A stretch of DNA of 64,000 nt from Limnephilus marmoratus (Eukaryota > Arthropoda > Insecta > Trichoptera > Limnephilidae), in the NCBI GenBank assembly GCA_917880885.1, contig OU862922.1, forward strand, positions 1,302,001-1,366,000, read 5' to 3'. The position numbers and the translations under genes were made by a program. Every line of letters begins with the position of its first letter. Position 1 is the stretch's first letter. The notes under the pieces were generated by a model that was not told where the DNA came from, did not search any database, and saw nothing but the letters and a program-made list of their open reading frames with translations. Positions 44,626-55,861 of the stretch are shown here, piece by piece.

Positions 44626-47460
44626 TTAACGAGTACAGAGTTTAACGACTGCCCTGCGGTATATTCCGGAGTTAGTTTTAACATCCGCAACGCGGATCAC
44701 TCCATCTGCCCCGGGGTAGACATTGACTATTACCCCAATAGGCCATTGAAGTGGCGCGATGTTGTCACTCTTAATCATTACTACCGTGCCTGTCATTACC
44801 GGATTCGCATTTGTATTCCATTTTTGGCGAGCTTGCAAAGTATTCAAATACTCAATTCTCCATCGGTTCCAGAATGTCTGAACAAGATGATCCACAAGAT
44901 GTTTGCGTTGTACCAAGTTGACTGGCTCGTCTGACAAATCAGCAGCGGGTAAAGATTTTAAGGGAGTGAGCGTTAAAAAATGCGCGGGGGTTAGCGGCAA
45001 TGGAGCCGAAATGTCGTTAACGCTAAGTACAGATAGCGGGCGTGAATTTAGAATTGCTTCAATCTGAGAAAGCACTGTTTGCATCTCTTCATACGTCAGT
45101 AGAGAGGTGCCTACTATTTTATTTAAATAACCTTTCAGGCATTTAATGTTACTTTCCCAGATCCCCCCAAAGTGAGGAGCTTGCGGTGGATTCATCTTCC
45201 ATTCAATTCGATTCTCCAACAGGTTGTCTGAGAATTCCTTTTTGTAATTGGGTGACTCTATAAGTTCAAATAAAGACCGTAAATGGGATTTAGCTCCCAC
45301 AAAGTTCGTCCCGTTATCGGAGTACATTATACTCACAGGACCTCGACGAGCAAGGAAACGCTTGAAAGCGTTGAGGAAGACTTCGGTGGAAAGGTCTGAA
45401 GCGAGTTCAATATGAACTGCGCGGGTCACCAAGCAAATAAATAAGCAAATGTATGCCTTTTGACTTCGCACCCCCCGACGTCTATAAGGGATTATTTGAA
45501 GCGGGCCCGCGTAGTCAACCCCTGTGTGAAGAAAAGCCTTAGCTTCGCAGACGCGGCATGCGGGTAAATCTCCCATTATTGGGAATTGCGGTTTGGGATT
45601 GACTTTGAAGCAAGTATTGCACTGATGCACACGTTTCCGAACCAAATTACGCGAAGAAAGTATCCAAAATCTCTGTCTTAGCAGCGACATCAGTAACGTA
45701 GGACCCGTATGTAGGTTTCTGATGTGATAGTAGTCTAATATTAGATTGACTACATGATCACGAGCGGGTAATAGAATTGGATGCCGACTGTCAAATTCTG
45801 TTTCTGCGTTTCGCAATCTGCCTCCTACCCTTAGAATTCCGTCATGGATAAACGGATTCAGTTTTACGATCGCTCGCCGAACCTTCTTCCCATCTTTGAC
45901 TGCCTTTATATCTTCGGAGAAGTGTTCTTCCCGTATAGATTTAATAACAGCGGTTTCTGCAGCTAAGATATGGCTTAATTCGAACGCTCGTGGTAATTTC
46001 TTGATAAAACGAAGAACATAAATTACTATTCGGATTAATTTCGGCCATGAGCTAACACGAGAGGCTAGTGCACACAATAACGGAGGAGAAATTGTTTTGA
46101 GGCGGTCAATGTCTTGAACGGACATCAAAATTTTTGTTTTCCGTTCGGGAGGATCAGTCACAGATTTCGTATTAAAACGTTGTAAAGGCCAATCACTTTT
46201 AGGTAATTGGGCAAAGACGGGGCCTTTAAACCATAACGGATGGTCGATTAGTTGAGCGGGCGTAAGACCCCGCGACAAGCAGTCGGCGGGATTGTCTTGT
46301 CCTTTTATATAATGGAAGCATTCAGCCCCCAGATGGTTTTGTATTTGTGAGACACGGTTGGCAACGAAAGTCTGCCATTTTGCGGGCGGTGAATTTATCC
46401 ATGCTAGAGCAACCGTGCTGTCGCAAAAAGCTAAAGTCGTATGAGCTTTCGAATTTGATGTGTAGGTATTACTGACCGTATGCATTAATCGTGCAAGTAC
46501 TAGCGCTCCACATAGTTCTAATCGCGCAAGTGAAATCGTCTTAGCCGGAGCGACCTTAGATTTAGCACATAATAAATTAATTGTGGTTTTATCAGTATTC
46601 GGACAGTAAACATGTAGGTAAATAACACCTCCAAATGCGCGTTCGCTCGCGTCTGAAAACCCGATAAGCGTTAATATACACTGGGGTTCGATTCCTAAAA
46701 AACGAGGAATTTTAATAGATTGCAGTAATGGCAATTCTTTTTTAAACTGTCGCCAAAGTGTGACAACTGTTTCAGGAGGAGTATCATCCCAATCCAGGTT
46801 ATACTCCCATAGAGATTTAATTATCAGCTTAGCCAATAATACAACTGGTGCGGCGAAACCCATCAAATCCCAAAGACGAGCAATCGTCGAGAGAATACTT
46901 CGTTTAGTACAAGTTCTTTCGTCGGTGTGTACGACAAATACGAAATGATCAGAAGCGGGTATCCAATGAAGTCCTAGTATTTTCAGGTTTTCATCGGGAT
47001 TAAATTCCACATGTTCCTTAACACGACGAGCTGTAGGAATCGTGGATAAAAACTTTGGAGAGTTAGAAGAGAATTTTACAAGATCGAATCCTCCCGCGGC
47101 GAATAGTTGAATCAATTCCGTAGACAACTCGGAAGCCTCCTCGACCGACGAGCAACTGGTGACGAAATCGTCCATGTAGAATGAGCCCTTTTCCACCAGA
47201 TTTGCAGCAAGTGGGAAACGAGGTTTTTCATGTGACGCAAGTTGACGCAATGTACGCATTGCGAGGAATGGACTGCAAGACATGCCGAATGTGACGCGAT
47301 TAAATTCAAACAACTGCAAAGGGTCACTATCGTTAAATCTGTACAGCATGCGCTGATAACGTCGGCATTCTTTTTGCACCACAATTTGCAAATACATTTG
47401 TTTTATGTCAGCGGTTATAGCTATGGCGAATAATCGGAAATTGAGGATAATGCGAAACAA
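44626..47460 (-). CDS. pol: BEL pol: RT, RNase H, integrase
   Basis: 944 codons; an internal part of the polyprotein, entered from the gag-protease frame. RT: ITADIKQMYLQI (first catalytic D, about residue 18), FNRVTFGMSCSPFLAM, then YMDD at 95-98. A BEL-type RNase H (A17-associated) region has FSDASERAFGGVIYLH and the CLSRGLTP linker. Integrase has an H2C2 module (HIRNLHTG.., CNTC), then DYAGPLQI, MYSDNGTNFVGAKSHL and the PPQAPHFGGIWE block with the last catalytic E. The C-terminal domain typical of BEL integrases (PLQWPIGVIVNVYPGADGVIRVADVKT) is complete. Ends at 44626, about 360 bases before the LTR. No internal stop or shift is seen. Confidence 0.95.
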   Translation of the reverse strand: MFRIILNFRLFAIAITADIKQMYLQIVVQKECRRYQRMLYRFNDSDPLQLFEFNRVTFGMSCSPFLAMRTLRQLASHEKPRFPLAANLVEKGSFYMDDFVTSCSSVEEASELSTELIQLFAAGGFDLVKFSSNSPKFLSTIPTARRVKEHVEFNPDENLKILGLHWIPASDHFVFVVHTDERTCTKRSILSTIARLWDLMGFAAPVVLLAKLIIKSLWEYNLDWDDTPPETVVTLWRQFKKELPLLQSIKIPRFLGIEPQCILTLIGFSDASERAFGGVIYLHVYCPNTDKTTINLLCAKSKVAPAKTISLARLELCGALVLARLMHTVSNTYTSNSKAHTTLAFCDSTVALAWINSPPAKWQTFVANRVSQIQNHLGAECFHYIKGQDNPADCLSRGLTPAQLIDHPLWFKGPVFAQLPKSDWPLQRFNTKSVTDPPERKTKILMSVQDIDRLKTISPPLLCALASRVSSWPKLIRIVIYVLRFIKKLPRAFELSHILAAETAVIKSIREEHFSEDIKAVKDGKKVRRAIVKLNPFIHDGILRVGGRLRNAETEFDSRHPILLPARDHVVNLILDYYHIRNLHTGPTLLMSLLRQRFWILSSRNLVRKRVHQCNTCFKVNPKPQFPIMGDLPACRVCEAKAFLHTGVDYAGPLQIIPYRRRGVRSQKAYICLFICLVTRAVHIELASDLSTEVFLNAFKRFLARRGPVSIMYSDNGTNFVGAKSHLRSLFELIESPNYKKEFSDNLLENRIEWKMNPPQAPHFGGIWESNIKCLKGYLNKIVGTSLLTYEEMQTVLSQIEAILNSRPLSVLSVNDISAPLPLTPAHFLTLTPLKSLPAADLSDEPVNLVQRKHLVDHLVQTFWNRWRIEYLNTLQARQKWNTNANPVMTGTVVMIKSDNIAPLQWPIGVIVNVYPGADGVIRVADVKTNSGIYRRAVVKLCTR

Positions 47461-47461
47461 A

Positions 47462-49873
47462 TCACCTTGTAAATTCTTTCCGGTATGTAGGAAGCGAGTA
47501 ACCCGAATCGGATTTCATACTCGCGTCTAGCACCATGCGAATTTTGGTGGTCAATTTATCTTCGCGAACTACGATATGATGCGGGATTACGTAATGCGGT
47601 AAATCGGAATTGTCAACTGGGGAAATGTAACCTTTCTCAAAGTATTCGCACAATATTTTGTCGTATTCTAACTTTATTGCGGGTTGAGATATTAAGCGGC
47701 GTTCAAGAGACTGAAACCTGCGTTCGGCGGCGGGTAACGATTCACCGAGAACAGAGGGACTGTTTCGAAACGGCAACGCGACGATATAACGACCTGCCGT
47801 GTCACGATAAGTAGTGAGTTTAAACATATCCTCACACTCTTGTTCATCAGGCGTTAAAAATTTCTCATCTGGAATGTCTTCCAATTCGAAGAAGCGCGAA
47901 AGGCAAAATTCATCATTTTGCGTGAACGTACAAAATGATTGCGTGGTGTTTATACTTGGGTTTTCAATCATCGTTGGGGCAGTACCCAAGATGAGATATC
48001 CCAAAGTAGTTTCGATAGCAAATGGCTGTCCGAGAGAACCTGATATTTTGTTTGCCTTTAGAATGCGAGCAAACATGTCACATCCTAAGATGATATCAAT
48101 CTCGCCGGGCGTACAGAATGTTGTGTCTGCTAAAGGCAAATTGTCAAGATACGACAAAGAGGAGCGGTTAATGTTAACAGTAGGCAACTCACTGGTTATG
48201 GTTTCTACTACATATGGTTTAATCGTATACGACTGAGTGATGTCATAGCGGGAGAGTAATTTTAAGCAAGTTACGCCATTTGTCACATTTCTTACGTCAC
48301 CTATTCCCGTGATGTAAGTACTTGGAGATGACCGCACCGTAAGATTCAAGCGTGAACAGCATTTGCGCGTAATTATGTCCCTTTGGGAGCCGCTATCTAT
48401 TAGAGCCCGTATCGTCTGTACCTGGCCCTTAGCGTCTCTGGTAGTGCAAACAGCCGTTCCTAATAGTGCAGTAGTATTTGCACTTGAGCATGAATTTGTC
48501 ACACATAACGAAACCGGATTCGAAGAATTAAAGTTATCATTATCGGCATCCGTTTGTGACGCGGGAGATGGTATTGGGTCCGTTTGTGACTTCGGCCCAT
48601 CAGTTTGTTTGAAATGCAACAAACTATGATGGTTGAGCGCGCATGTTTTGCATGTAGTCTTCGATTTACAAGCTTTCGTGGTGTGCCTAGTACTGAGGCA
48701 GTTCACACAAACTCGAATCTTTGATGACCTAATACAGTTAAATCGCTCGCGTGGTTCTAGACTTGTGAATTTAGAACATTGGTATAAAGGGTGCGATCCC
48801 TTTTGACAGCAAAAACAAATTTCGATGGAGTGATTATCGATTTTTTCGACATTAATAAATGCCTTTGCGGAATTAGTTTTTTGCGGTTTAGCGGTATAAT
48901 TATTATTTGAGCCAAGACGGCTCGATGTCGGTTGCGTGATTTGTGCGCGATTAAGAATTCGTTGCTGTACTCTTACGAAGTCGATTAGTTCCGCGCTGGA
49001 CGGTAGATTTTCATTATTTTTAATAGAAGATTCAAAAGCCTTTACAGTCTCTATGTCAAGACGTTTAAGACCCAGTTGCAACAATATGAATTCTGCGAGG
49101 TCTTTTATTTTCAATTGCTTCAGCGCGGCGATGTTCGCGGAGTATGCATCTGCAAAATTCTCTAAAGAAGCGGGCGTGGCCGAGTTAACTGGAGGTAATT
49201 TCAGCAATCGGTCAAAGTATAATTCAGCAAGAACGCGTTGATCATTATACTTAGTACACAATGCGTCCCAGATAACTTGATAATTTGTACCTGTAGGCGT
49301 AATAGCTTTGCAAATACTTAATGCTTTTCCGGTTAATTTAGACATCAGATACTGCATTTTTTCCGTATCATCCAGAGAATCATTCAAATGTATAACTGAA
49401 TTATATGTTTCATAAAAGAGAGACCAACTATCCAGATTCCCGTTAAAGCACGCTATCTCCAATGCAGGTAGCTTAATTTGACGGCGAGGTTTTGCAACCG
49501 GATTTGACAGCATATTTGCTTCTGTATATTTAATAACACCGAAGAGTTCTTCAAATGCATTTAATTGAGTATATTCAGCGATTGCTTCCGGATTCAATTC
49601 CAGTTCACAATCCACCTTTTCATCTAAGATTGTTATAAATTCAGAACGAATTTTTTCAACAGTAGTTGCGCCTGATAAAAAAGATTGGCGATCGTAAATG
49701 CTTTCCGAAGCTTTCCTTATCTTGTCATACACCGACTGTAGGCTCGCAAAACTAGCGGCTAGTTTAGCATTTAAACGTTTGAGACGTCTTTCATCCCGAG
49801 ACGATCCGGATGATGCGCTCGTAGCCATTTTCTTTATTCCGGTTATATTTACAAAATATGAAACGTAAAACAA
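47462..49873 (-). CDS. gag-pol: BEL gag, protease and RT start
   Basis: 803 codons; the likely start is Met16 (49828, MATSASSGSSRDERR), after which the coiled N-terminus is typical of Pao gag. Gag core (LPALEIACFNGNLDSWSLF to about residue 320), then zinc knuckles C353-C356-H361-C366 and C389-C392-H397-C402 and a further CKTC..H motif near 408. Aspartic protease LIDSGSQRDIIT with D493-S-G. The RT N-terminus ends KIRMVLDASMKSDSGYSL, after which the frame is lost at about 47491. The next ORF continues the RT in the +1 frame. The lost block is short, so a small out-of-frame indel is the likely break. Confidence 0.95.
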   Translation of the reverse strand: MFYVSYFVNITGIKKMATSASSGSSRDERRLKRLNAKLAASFASLQSVYDKIRKASESIYDRQSFLSGATTVEKIRSEFITILDEKVDCELELNPEAIAEYTQLNAFEELFGVIKYTEANMLSNPVAKPRRQIKLPALEIACFNGNLDSWSLFYETYNSVIHLNDSLDDTEKMQYLMSKLTGKALSICKAITPTGTNYQVIWDALCTKYNDQRVLAELYFDRLLKLPPVNSATPASLENFADAYSANIAALKQLKIKDLAEFILLQLGLKRLDIETVKAFESSIKNNENLPSSAELIDFVRVQQRILNRAQITQPTSSRLGSNNNYTAKPQKTNSAKAFINVEKIDNHSIEICFCCQKGSHPLYQCSKFTSLEPRERFNCIRSSKIRVCVNCLSTRHTTKACKSKTTCKTCALNHHSLLHFKQTDGPKSQTDPIPSPASQTDADNDNFNSSNPVSLCVTNSCSSANTTALLGTAVCTTRDAKGQVQTIRALIDSGSQRDIITRKCCSRLNLTVRSSPSTYITGIGDVRNVTNGVTCLKLLSRYDITQSYTIKPYVVETITSELPTVNINRSSLSYLDNLPLADTTFCTPGEIDIILGCDMFARILKANKISGSLGQPFAIETTLGYLILGTAPTMIENPSINTTQSFCTFTQNDEFCLSRFFELEDIPDEKFLTPDEQECEDMFKLTTYRDTAGRYIVALPFRNSPSVLGESLPAAERRFQSLERRLISQPAIKLEYDKILCEYFEKGYISPVDNSDLPHYVIPHHIVVREDKLTTKIRMVLDASMKSDSGYSLPTYRKEFTR

Positions 49874-50458
49874 CTAAAAAGCGGTTAAAAGGTATGCGGT
49901 ATGTGGAATGCGGTATGATGAGTCTGTATTATTTATGCGGAATTAATTAATTAATATATTAATTAATATATTAAATTAATTCACTGTAATCCGCGCACTG
50001 GGTTAAATTGATTGTTCGGCGGTGTAAAGGTTAACAGATACGCCATGAACTGTGCAGGTAATGACAGTTATTTATTGCGTTTATTATCATTAACAAATCA
50101 TAAATACTGCGATCATAATATTATTCTGTTTTGTAATGATATCCAATAATAAAACAATACAAATATTAAGAAATAATCGTACTATTTATAAGGTAGGTAA
50201 ATGCGATTTTATCGGCAAAATACAACTACATAAGTTATCAGAAATAAATATCAAAAGGATGCCTCGTATTTATTTATTCTAACAGCGGGTAAATATGTTA
50301 TTTCCAACCATAATAAAATGATATAGGAAACAGAATTACTCATGTAGGTATATCAAACCGTTAATGCGGATAATTATTTTTGTGCGATGTTATAAAACTT
50401 AATCTCACTCTGCTGTTTAAATATTGTGGTTCAAATATACGGCTCGCTAGGATCAAAA

Positions 50459-50924
50459 TGTATGGTTAATTATGTGGTGAGAGTGGATTATGTGTTTTTT
50501 GTAAAATGACTGGCGAAGGACCTTGAATTTTGTGTTACTAATCACTGCCTAAAAATGGTAAAAATACATGTTGCAAAGAAAAGGAGAGGACTCACCGGAA
50601 AAAGGTAAAGATCTTGTATTCTGGCAATGCTGCGTTCGTTCATCCATCCAATTGGCACAAACAGTGATAGTCGGGAGTTGGTTTAATTTATAGTACGTAC
50701 ACGGCGCAACTATTTTGATAGCGGATTTTTCGTGAGCAGAGCACAGTGATGGCTATATCCAGCGGGAGTTTATTGCAGACTGATTAAGATTGTGGGTAAG
50801 CGAGGGGGGAAAAGGTAGGACAAAAGGACTTGCAACAATAATTAATACCAAGTCCAAGCAGTGATAGTATGTATGCGTGCTGTGTAGGTATGTGTATGTG
50901 CAGGTATTAGTATGTGCGAAACCA
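50459..50924 (-). repeat. BEL 5' LTR
   Basis: 466 bp. Differs from 43799-44264 at 'ggttawtt' and 'tgcgwaacc' only. Confidence 0.95.
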
Positions 50925-51174
50925 CATATTATGTCGAGTATGGTAGAAATAGACAAACATTGAAGGTAGAAATCATGTTCACTTCTTTAGCACTGTTGTG
51001 ATTTGAAACTTGATAGTAAAAAAACGGGCGACACAAAAAAGAGACAAACACATACATCAACAGGATTTAACCTGTGAGCGAAAGAGACTGATCGGTGACC
51101 TCGGTGACCTCTTTGTGCGGGGCTTCAAAATGTAATGTAAATGTAAAAAATGTAAAACATTTTTTTAACTTGGT

Positions 51175-51965
51175 AACAATATTATAAAGGCGAAAGTTTG
51201 TATGGATTTATGGATGTATGTTAGTTACTCTTTCACACAAAACTTACTGAATGGATTTTAAAAATTCTTTCTCTAATAGAAAGCTACATTATTTGCGAGT
51301 ACTATAAGCTATATATATTGGTAGGCTCTGGCGTTATGAAATAATTTATCATACGTTTTCTGTCCTTAGCAAAATCGAGTTATTGCAAACGTCAGACAAA
51401 AAGCAAACAAGTTATTGCCTTGGAAACGAAGTTTTATTTTTTTTTGAATTAGGCAATTCACCCTACAAAAAGTGCTGTGTTGGCGTCGCAGTTAATATAT
51501 TATCTATCTCTAAAAATGAATCGCCGAAATGTGTGTATGATATTTCTTTTTTTTTAGTTCGTTATTTCGTATAAAACTACCGTTGAGTTCTGCCATTATG
51601 AAATTTGTATAAAAAATTGTAATAGATCGTACGCGCACAGTTTGAAAACTGAATATACCGGGAATGAATGGGGGAATGCGATAGGTGGGAGAGGGGACGG
51701 GGTAGAAGGGGGTGGGGAGGGCAGTGGGGGAGGGGGATGAGGATGGAATGGAGGGAGTTAGGGGAGGGAGAGGGGGTGGGAAGAAAGGGAAAGGGGGGTG
51801 GGTGGAGGGGGAGAGGAAGGGGGGGTTGATGGGGGGAGTGGGGTGGAGAGAGGTAAGGTGGAGGGGGTGGGCAGGAGGTGGGTTGATTGGGGGAGTGAAG
51901 TGAAGAGAGGGCATCCCCTAATACCATGCGAGCGAAGCCGCGGGAAAAAGTTAGTAATAAATAAA
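51175..51965 (-). repeat. Dispersed repeat Y in duplicated unit, copy 2
   Basis: Near-identical to 36290-37090, with a deletion of about 30 bases after 'gtgtgtatg' (about 51540). Confidence 0.7.
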
Positions 51966-52267
51966 CCCACAATTATCCTACTCCTGATACTCTGTTTTAG
52001 ACTCACTCTCTCGAAGTTTAGTTTTCTTAAGGTTTCGCTTCTACCGAGTATGAACTGCACACCACACATGTTATTTTTTTCATGTCGATAAGAAATATGT
52101 TATTATATTCTACTAAATATTATTATTTAAAAATAATATAATTTCGGATATGAGTAGGAATGTAACATTTAAAAAATCTTCATAATTCTTAAATTATGAA
52201 GATATTCATGTAATGAATTTATGTCGCCGTACTTTTTTTTACTTTAACCCCACCGAGATATTTTCTT

Positions 52268-52385
52268 TATTAATATTCCTCAGGGTCTATGTCATCTTTG
52301 GGGATGCCGGGTGGAGGGTATTTTTAAGGAAAGGGAGGTGAGGAAGTTCTGGGATGGAAAAAGGGAGCAAGGCAGATATGTAGTG
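52268..52385 (-). repeat. Repeat X 3' fragment, copy 2
   Basis: Paralogue of 37395-37515. Confidence 0.6.
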
Positions 52386-53239
52386 CCCAGATAATCCTGT
52401 AACGCTGTCCGAAAGGTTGGCTAAAGAAGGAAGAAGCCTAACGCGGCGTAATACCCCAAAAATAAATCACGACAGTATTCTTGGCCGGGAAAATCTTAAA
52501 TAAAACCATATTTGTTGAAATCAAGATGATCTTATCGTTTTATGAGTATGTTTGGGTGAGTTGGATGGATTTTCATTTCAGATATTCTGTAACGCATTGA
52601 ATAAAAAATCAAATAAATGTTGTACGTATTTTCGGTCGGAAGTAAAGCGGGGTTATTTTTAAGACCTATAAAAGTTTGAATGTAGTCCGTCCCACCCGCC
52701 CTAGCAATTTCAGGCTGAAACAGAGGCTCAATTCTCCAATCGAGACCGCTCGCAATCGCCGTCGAAAATACATACAATGGTCGACTTTGTTATTATTCCC
52801 AGTCGAAGGTAATTAGAAGCCAAACGTCAAAAGTCATTCCACTCGAACGACAAGTGGGTCGAATCAGTCATCACTGACAAAACTGGCATAATCTAGTATG
52901 TTATAAACTAACCTAAGATCGTTTTCCGAGCGCACTTCAAAGGACAGGCGTCGTATATTTTTACAAAGTTGTTTTAAGATTCCAGATAATGGCTGATTTA
53001 CCAGCGATGTTGGCTACAATGCATAATGTACTGCAAGCTGAAGCTTCGATACTAACAAGAACGTTTCGCCGAAGGGTAGGCAGTTTCCACATGGAAAATA
53101 ATTTTATAATTAATCATTCAATAGACATCCATCGCCTGGCCTCCAGCGCATGTTGTTCTATCGATTATTCATTGATTTTAAAACGCTCAGTTGGTTTTGG
53201 AAGACATCCTAAGTCGATTTTGAAACCGTGCGTAGTGTA

Positions 53240-54240
53240 CGTCATAGGTTCTTAACGTGGGCGATAACGCCCTCTTGTGGGCGTTTAAGACTTTCAGGGA
53301 GCGGTAGAAGACCCAGAGAAAATTAGGGGGCGTTGAGATGGTACCGTGAGGACGTGGGCTGGTAAAAAATATGTGGCGACAAATCATTATCAACTTTGCC
53401 ATCAAAAGAACGCTCGAGAATCATCTCCTAATATTCGCGCGGCGCCGCCAACCTTCTTGCCTTTGCTCGCCTGCCGCGGCCGTCTCGACGATTAATAATA
53501 TCGCCACCGCCTAGAAAGGTCTCGAATAGCACCGTACAATATCTGTACGGCGCCGAACATTCTCGTCAACTGCCGAGTGGCACGTATTACCTACCGTGTG
53601 GGTAATTACTCTACCGCGGCTATATAAGCAACAGATTCGCTCGCTCGCTCAGTCAGTCTCACACCAACAGTCGGTCAACATCTCGCATGTAACGATCTCC
53701 GCACAAGTGCTCCTGCATGGCATCCACACACATCCAGGGCAGCTTCCCGAGGTCCATCACCACGTCTCAGCTCTAAGGCCCATCGTGTCTTCAGCTCCTG
53801 AGAACAGCTACATAAATCCCGCGACTTATAAGGTTTGACGCCACCTTCAGCCAAGGGATCAGCTCACCGTTTCATGGCACCCCGAAGCCCCACCGTGCTT
53901 CGCTGCCATGGAAGCACGCTCCGCCTCGCCAGGACTTCCTGCTGGTGGCTCAGCTCACCGAGCCACCCACCGTTCATCTCTGCGACTCAAAGCGTCGAGC
54001 AACGGCCTGGAAGATAGGTCATCTCCACCGCCAAGGTGTTGAGCAACTCGCTGACCTTCACCACACCATCACCTCCATACGCCAGCAGCATCTCATCTAC
54101 GGCACTCTGCTTTACATCTTGTTACCGCTTTTACGACCCTCGCTACGTAGCCTAATAAATGAATGACTCATTACATCGACTGACGCCTTTCATTTCTCTC
54201 TACCCATCTCTACCGAGCCGGACCGCTCCCTCAAATATAA
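53240..54240 (+). other. Promoter-to-poly(A) block, possible solo LTR
   Basis: A GC-rich 1 kb island in AT-rich DNA. A TATA box (TATATAAG, about 53621-53628) is followed about 28 bases on by TCAGTC initiators (53648-53656), and an AATAAA (about 54151-54156) lies about 500 bases downstream. That order matches a U3-R-U5 LTR. The block is absent from the matching part of copy 1. I could not fix TG...CA ends or a target duplication. ORFs inside have no recognised domains. A retroposed gene or host promoter is the alternative. Confidence 0.45.
53621..53656 (+). promoter_or_regulatory. TATA box plus insect-type initiator
   Basis: TATATAAG followed by (CTCG)n and TCAGTCAGTC at the spacing expected for an insect Pol II core promoter. 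Confidence 0.55.
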
Positions 54241-54504
54241 TGATTAAAAAAAAAAAAAATACGCCAATCACGTACTAATAAAGCACAGTCAATTGCAATA
54301 TGGGTGAATTTTTGTTAGTATGTATTGTAATCATTTTTGTCACGTGTGCGAAAATGCAAATATTTTGGTAGTTCGGGAAGTGGATGAAAATTGAATTGAA
54401 AGATTCCAATACATTCAGATTTATATAAAATTAGATGATATGATTTATTTTTTAGTAATAGGTAAAATTATAATCTTACGTGTATTATTATTACGAATAA
54501 TTAA

Positions 54505-54530
54505 CAAATGAATGAATGAATGAATGAAGG
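54505..54530. repeat. (AATG)n microsatellite
   Basis: Five units of AATG next to the start of the last duplicated block. Confidence 0.85.
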
Positions 54531-55619
54531 CGCATAACGAGTAACTCTTGATCGCTATTGGAGAATCGAGCCCCAGTTGAAGGTGATTTACCCGACGGTT
54601 TCGCTGTGCGTAACCTACTCATACCTTCTTATTATAACACACGCAGCCTTGAAGAAAGTCGCTTATATTATAACTTAAGACTGGTACTAACCAATGTACA
54701 TTAAAAAAACATAACGGAACAGCCTGATCGATTAGAAGTATTATGACTGGTTTTATAATATAACCGAAACCGCAATCAAAAGAATACAGCCCGCTTTTAA
54801 CCGAACACAAAAATAATAATGGTTTTTAAATGCCTAAATAATTGGTTTTCGCCGCACAAAAAGTATTTGCCAACCAAAAGTTGAGAAACAATTTGCTTTT
54901 AATTTAATTTAGGTGGAAATGAGTTATGATAATAGATCATAGAATCAAAGAGATATGGCACAAAAGCCCAGCCACTATAAAATTGCACCGACTGCTATGC
55001 AATGAAAGACATGCGTTTGGTGTATAGGTACAAACGTAGGATGTATTAAACGTTTAATGCTAATAATGATTCACGGCCCTCTGTTTTTTTATTTTACTTT
55101 TTATATACAATGTGTTTATGAAAATTCCTAAATATCTGGTTCTTAAGACGACTTCAAAACTTTTTTTTAATATATATTAAAGTTATTTTATATGTAAAAA
55201 TATTATTATTGAATTTGTAAAACGTGACACCAAACTGCGGTGACGCTACTCATAGACGATCTATTTATATTGTATCTTAGTTTGATAATGCCTTTAGGAA
55301 ATTACTCAGCAGCACTTTTTTTTAAATTAAACATAAAAAAAATGTATAATAATATGATGACTTTTTTTATTTAAGTTGTGGGTAGTTCAAGTAATTAAAT
55401 ATTATAAGATTAAATTCATAATTTCTTTGTTTGCGGAAGCGACAAGCCAAAAATGTACGTATTCTTAGTACGCCTTATATTGCCACGAATACAGGTAATA
55501 GGCATAAAAAATCGCTTGGCAAGCGGAATCAAACGCGTGCCCAACATTTGTACACGGTTGACATTTGTCACATGAGAACGGGTCGCTTCTTCGACTCGTT
55601 CTTGGAATAATTTGCCGGC

Positions 55620-55757
55620 CTCTGTGTTTCCTCCTTCCTACAACATGGGTCTCTTTAAGACCAATGTTCGTTCCTTTCTTTCCTCATAAGACCCTCCACA
55701 CAGCATCTTAGATGCATAGGCCCTGAGGGAAATTATTTTCCTCTGGGCCTCCTGTAT
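55620..55757 (+). repeat. Repeat X 3' fragment
   Basis: 'ataagaccctccacacagca', 'ggccctgagggaaattattt', 'cctctgggcctcctgt', as in the 3' third of full copies. Confidence 0.6.
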
Positions 55758-55861
55758 GTATTATTATTATGTATGTGTATTATTTTGTAAGTAATTTTAC
55801 AAGAAAGAAAAAAGTTAATTAGTGGAAACTGTCACAGATAATTTAATCCATAAAATGACGT

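Larger units (their letters stand above)
43799..50924 (-). mobile_element. BEL/Pao LTR retrotransposon, 7126 bp
   Basis: LTRs of 466 bp (43799-44264 and 50459-50924) differ at two positions. A perfect 5 bp duplication CATAT is at 43794-43798 and 50925-50929. The gag-pol order gag, protease, RT, RNase H, integrase and the protein motifs are BEL/Pao. A single out-of-frame lesion near 47491 interrupts the polyprotein. On the element strand the sequence after the 5' LTR is TTTTGATCCTAGCGAGCC (candidate primer site, tRNA not identified). Confidence 0.95.
43632..50980 (+). mobile_element. Small inverted-repeat element split by BEL
   Basis: GAACATGATTTC (43632-43643) and GAAATCATGTTC (50969-50980) are perfect 12 bp inverted termini. 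Without the 7126 bp BEL and one 5 bp duplication, about 218 bp remain. The segment is absent from copy 1 at 36264-36276. No clear target duplication is seen, so MITE status is tentative. Confidence 0.4.
42958..55495 (+). repeat. Tandem duplication, copy 2
   Basis: Begins where copy 1 ends ('gccacgaatataggtaatgaccgacc|gaatgacgaccgaaagttg') and ends at 'ccacgaatacaggtaata'. Copy-specific insertions are the BEL element and its flanking inverted repeat (43632-50980), extra DNA to about 51155, and the block at 53240-54520. Confidence 0.85.

Noticed and set aside
52989..53255. 88-residue ORF starting MADLPAMLATMHN
   Set aside because: The paralogous segment (38208-38290) keeps the start but not the frame, so coding is not supported.
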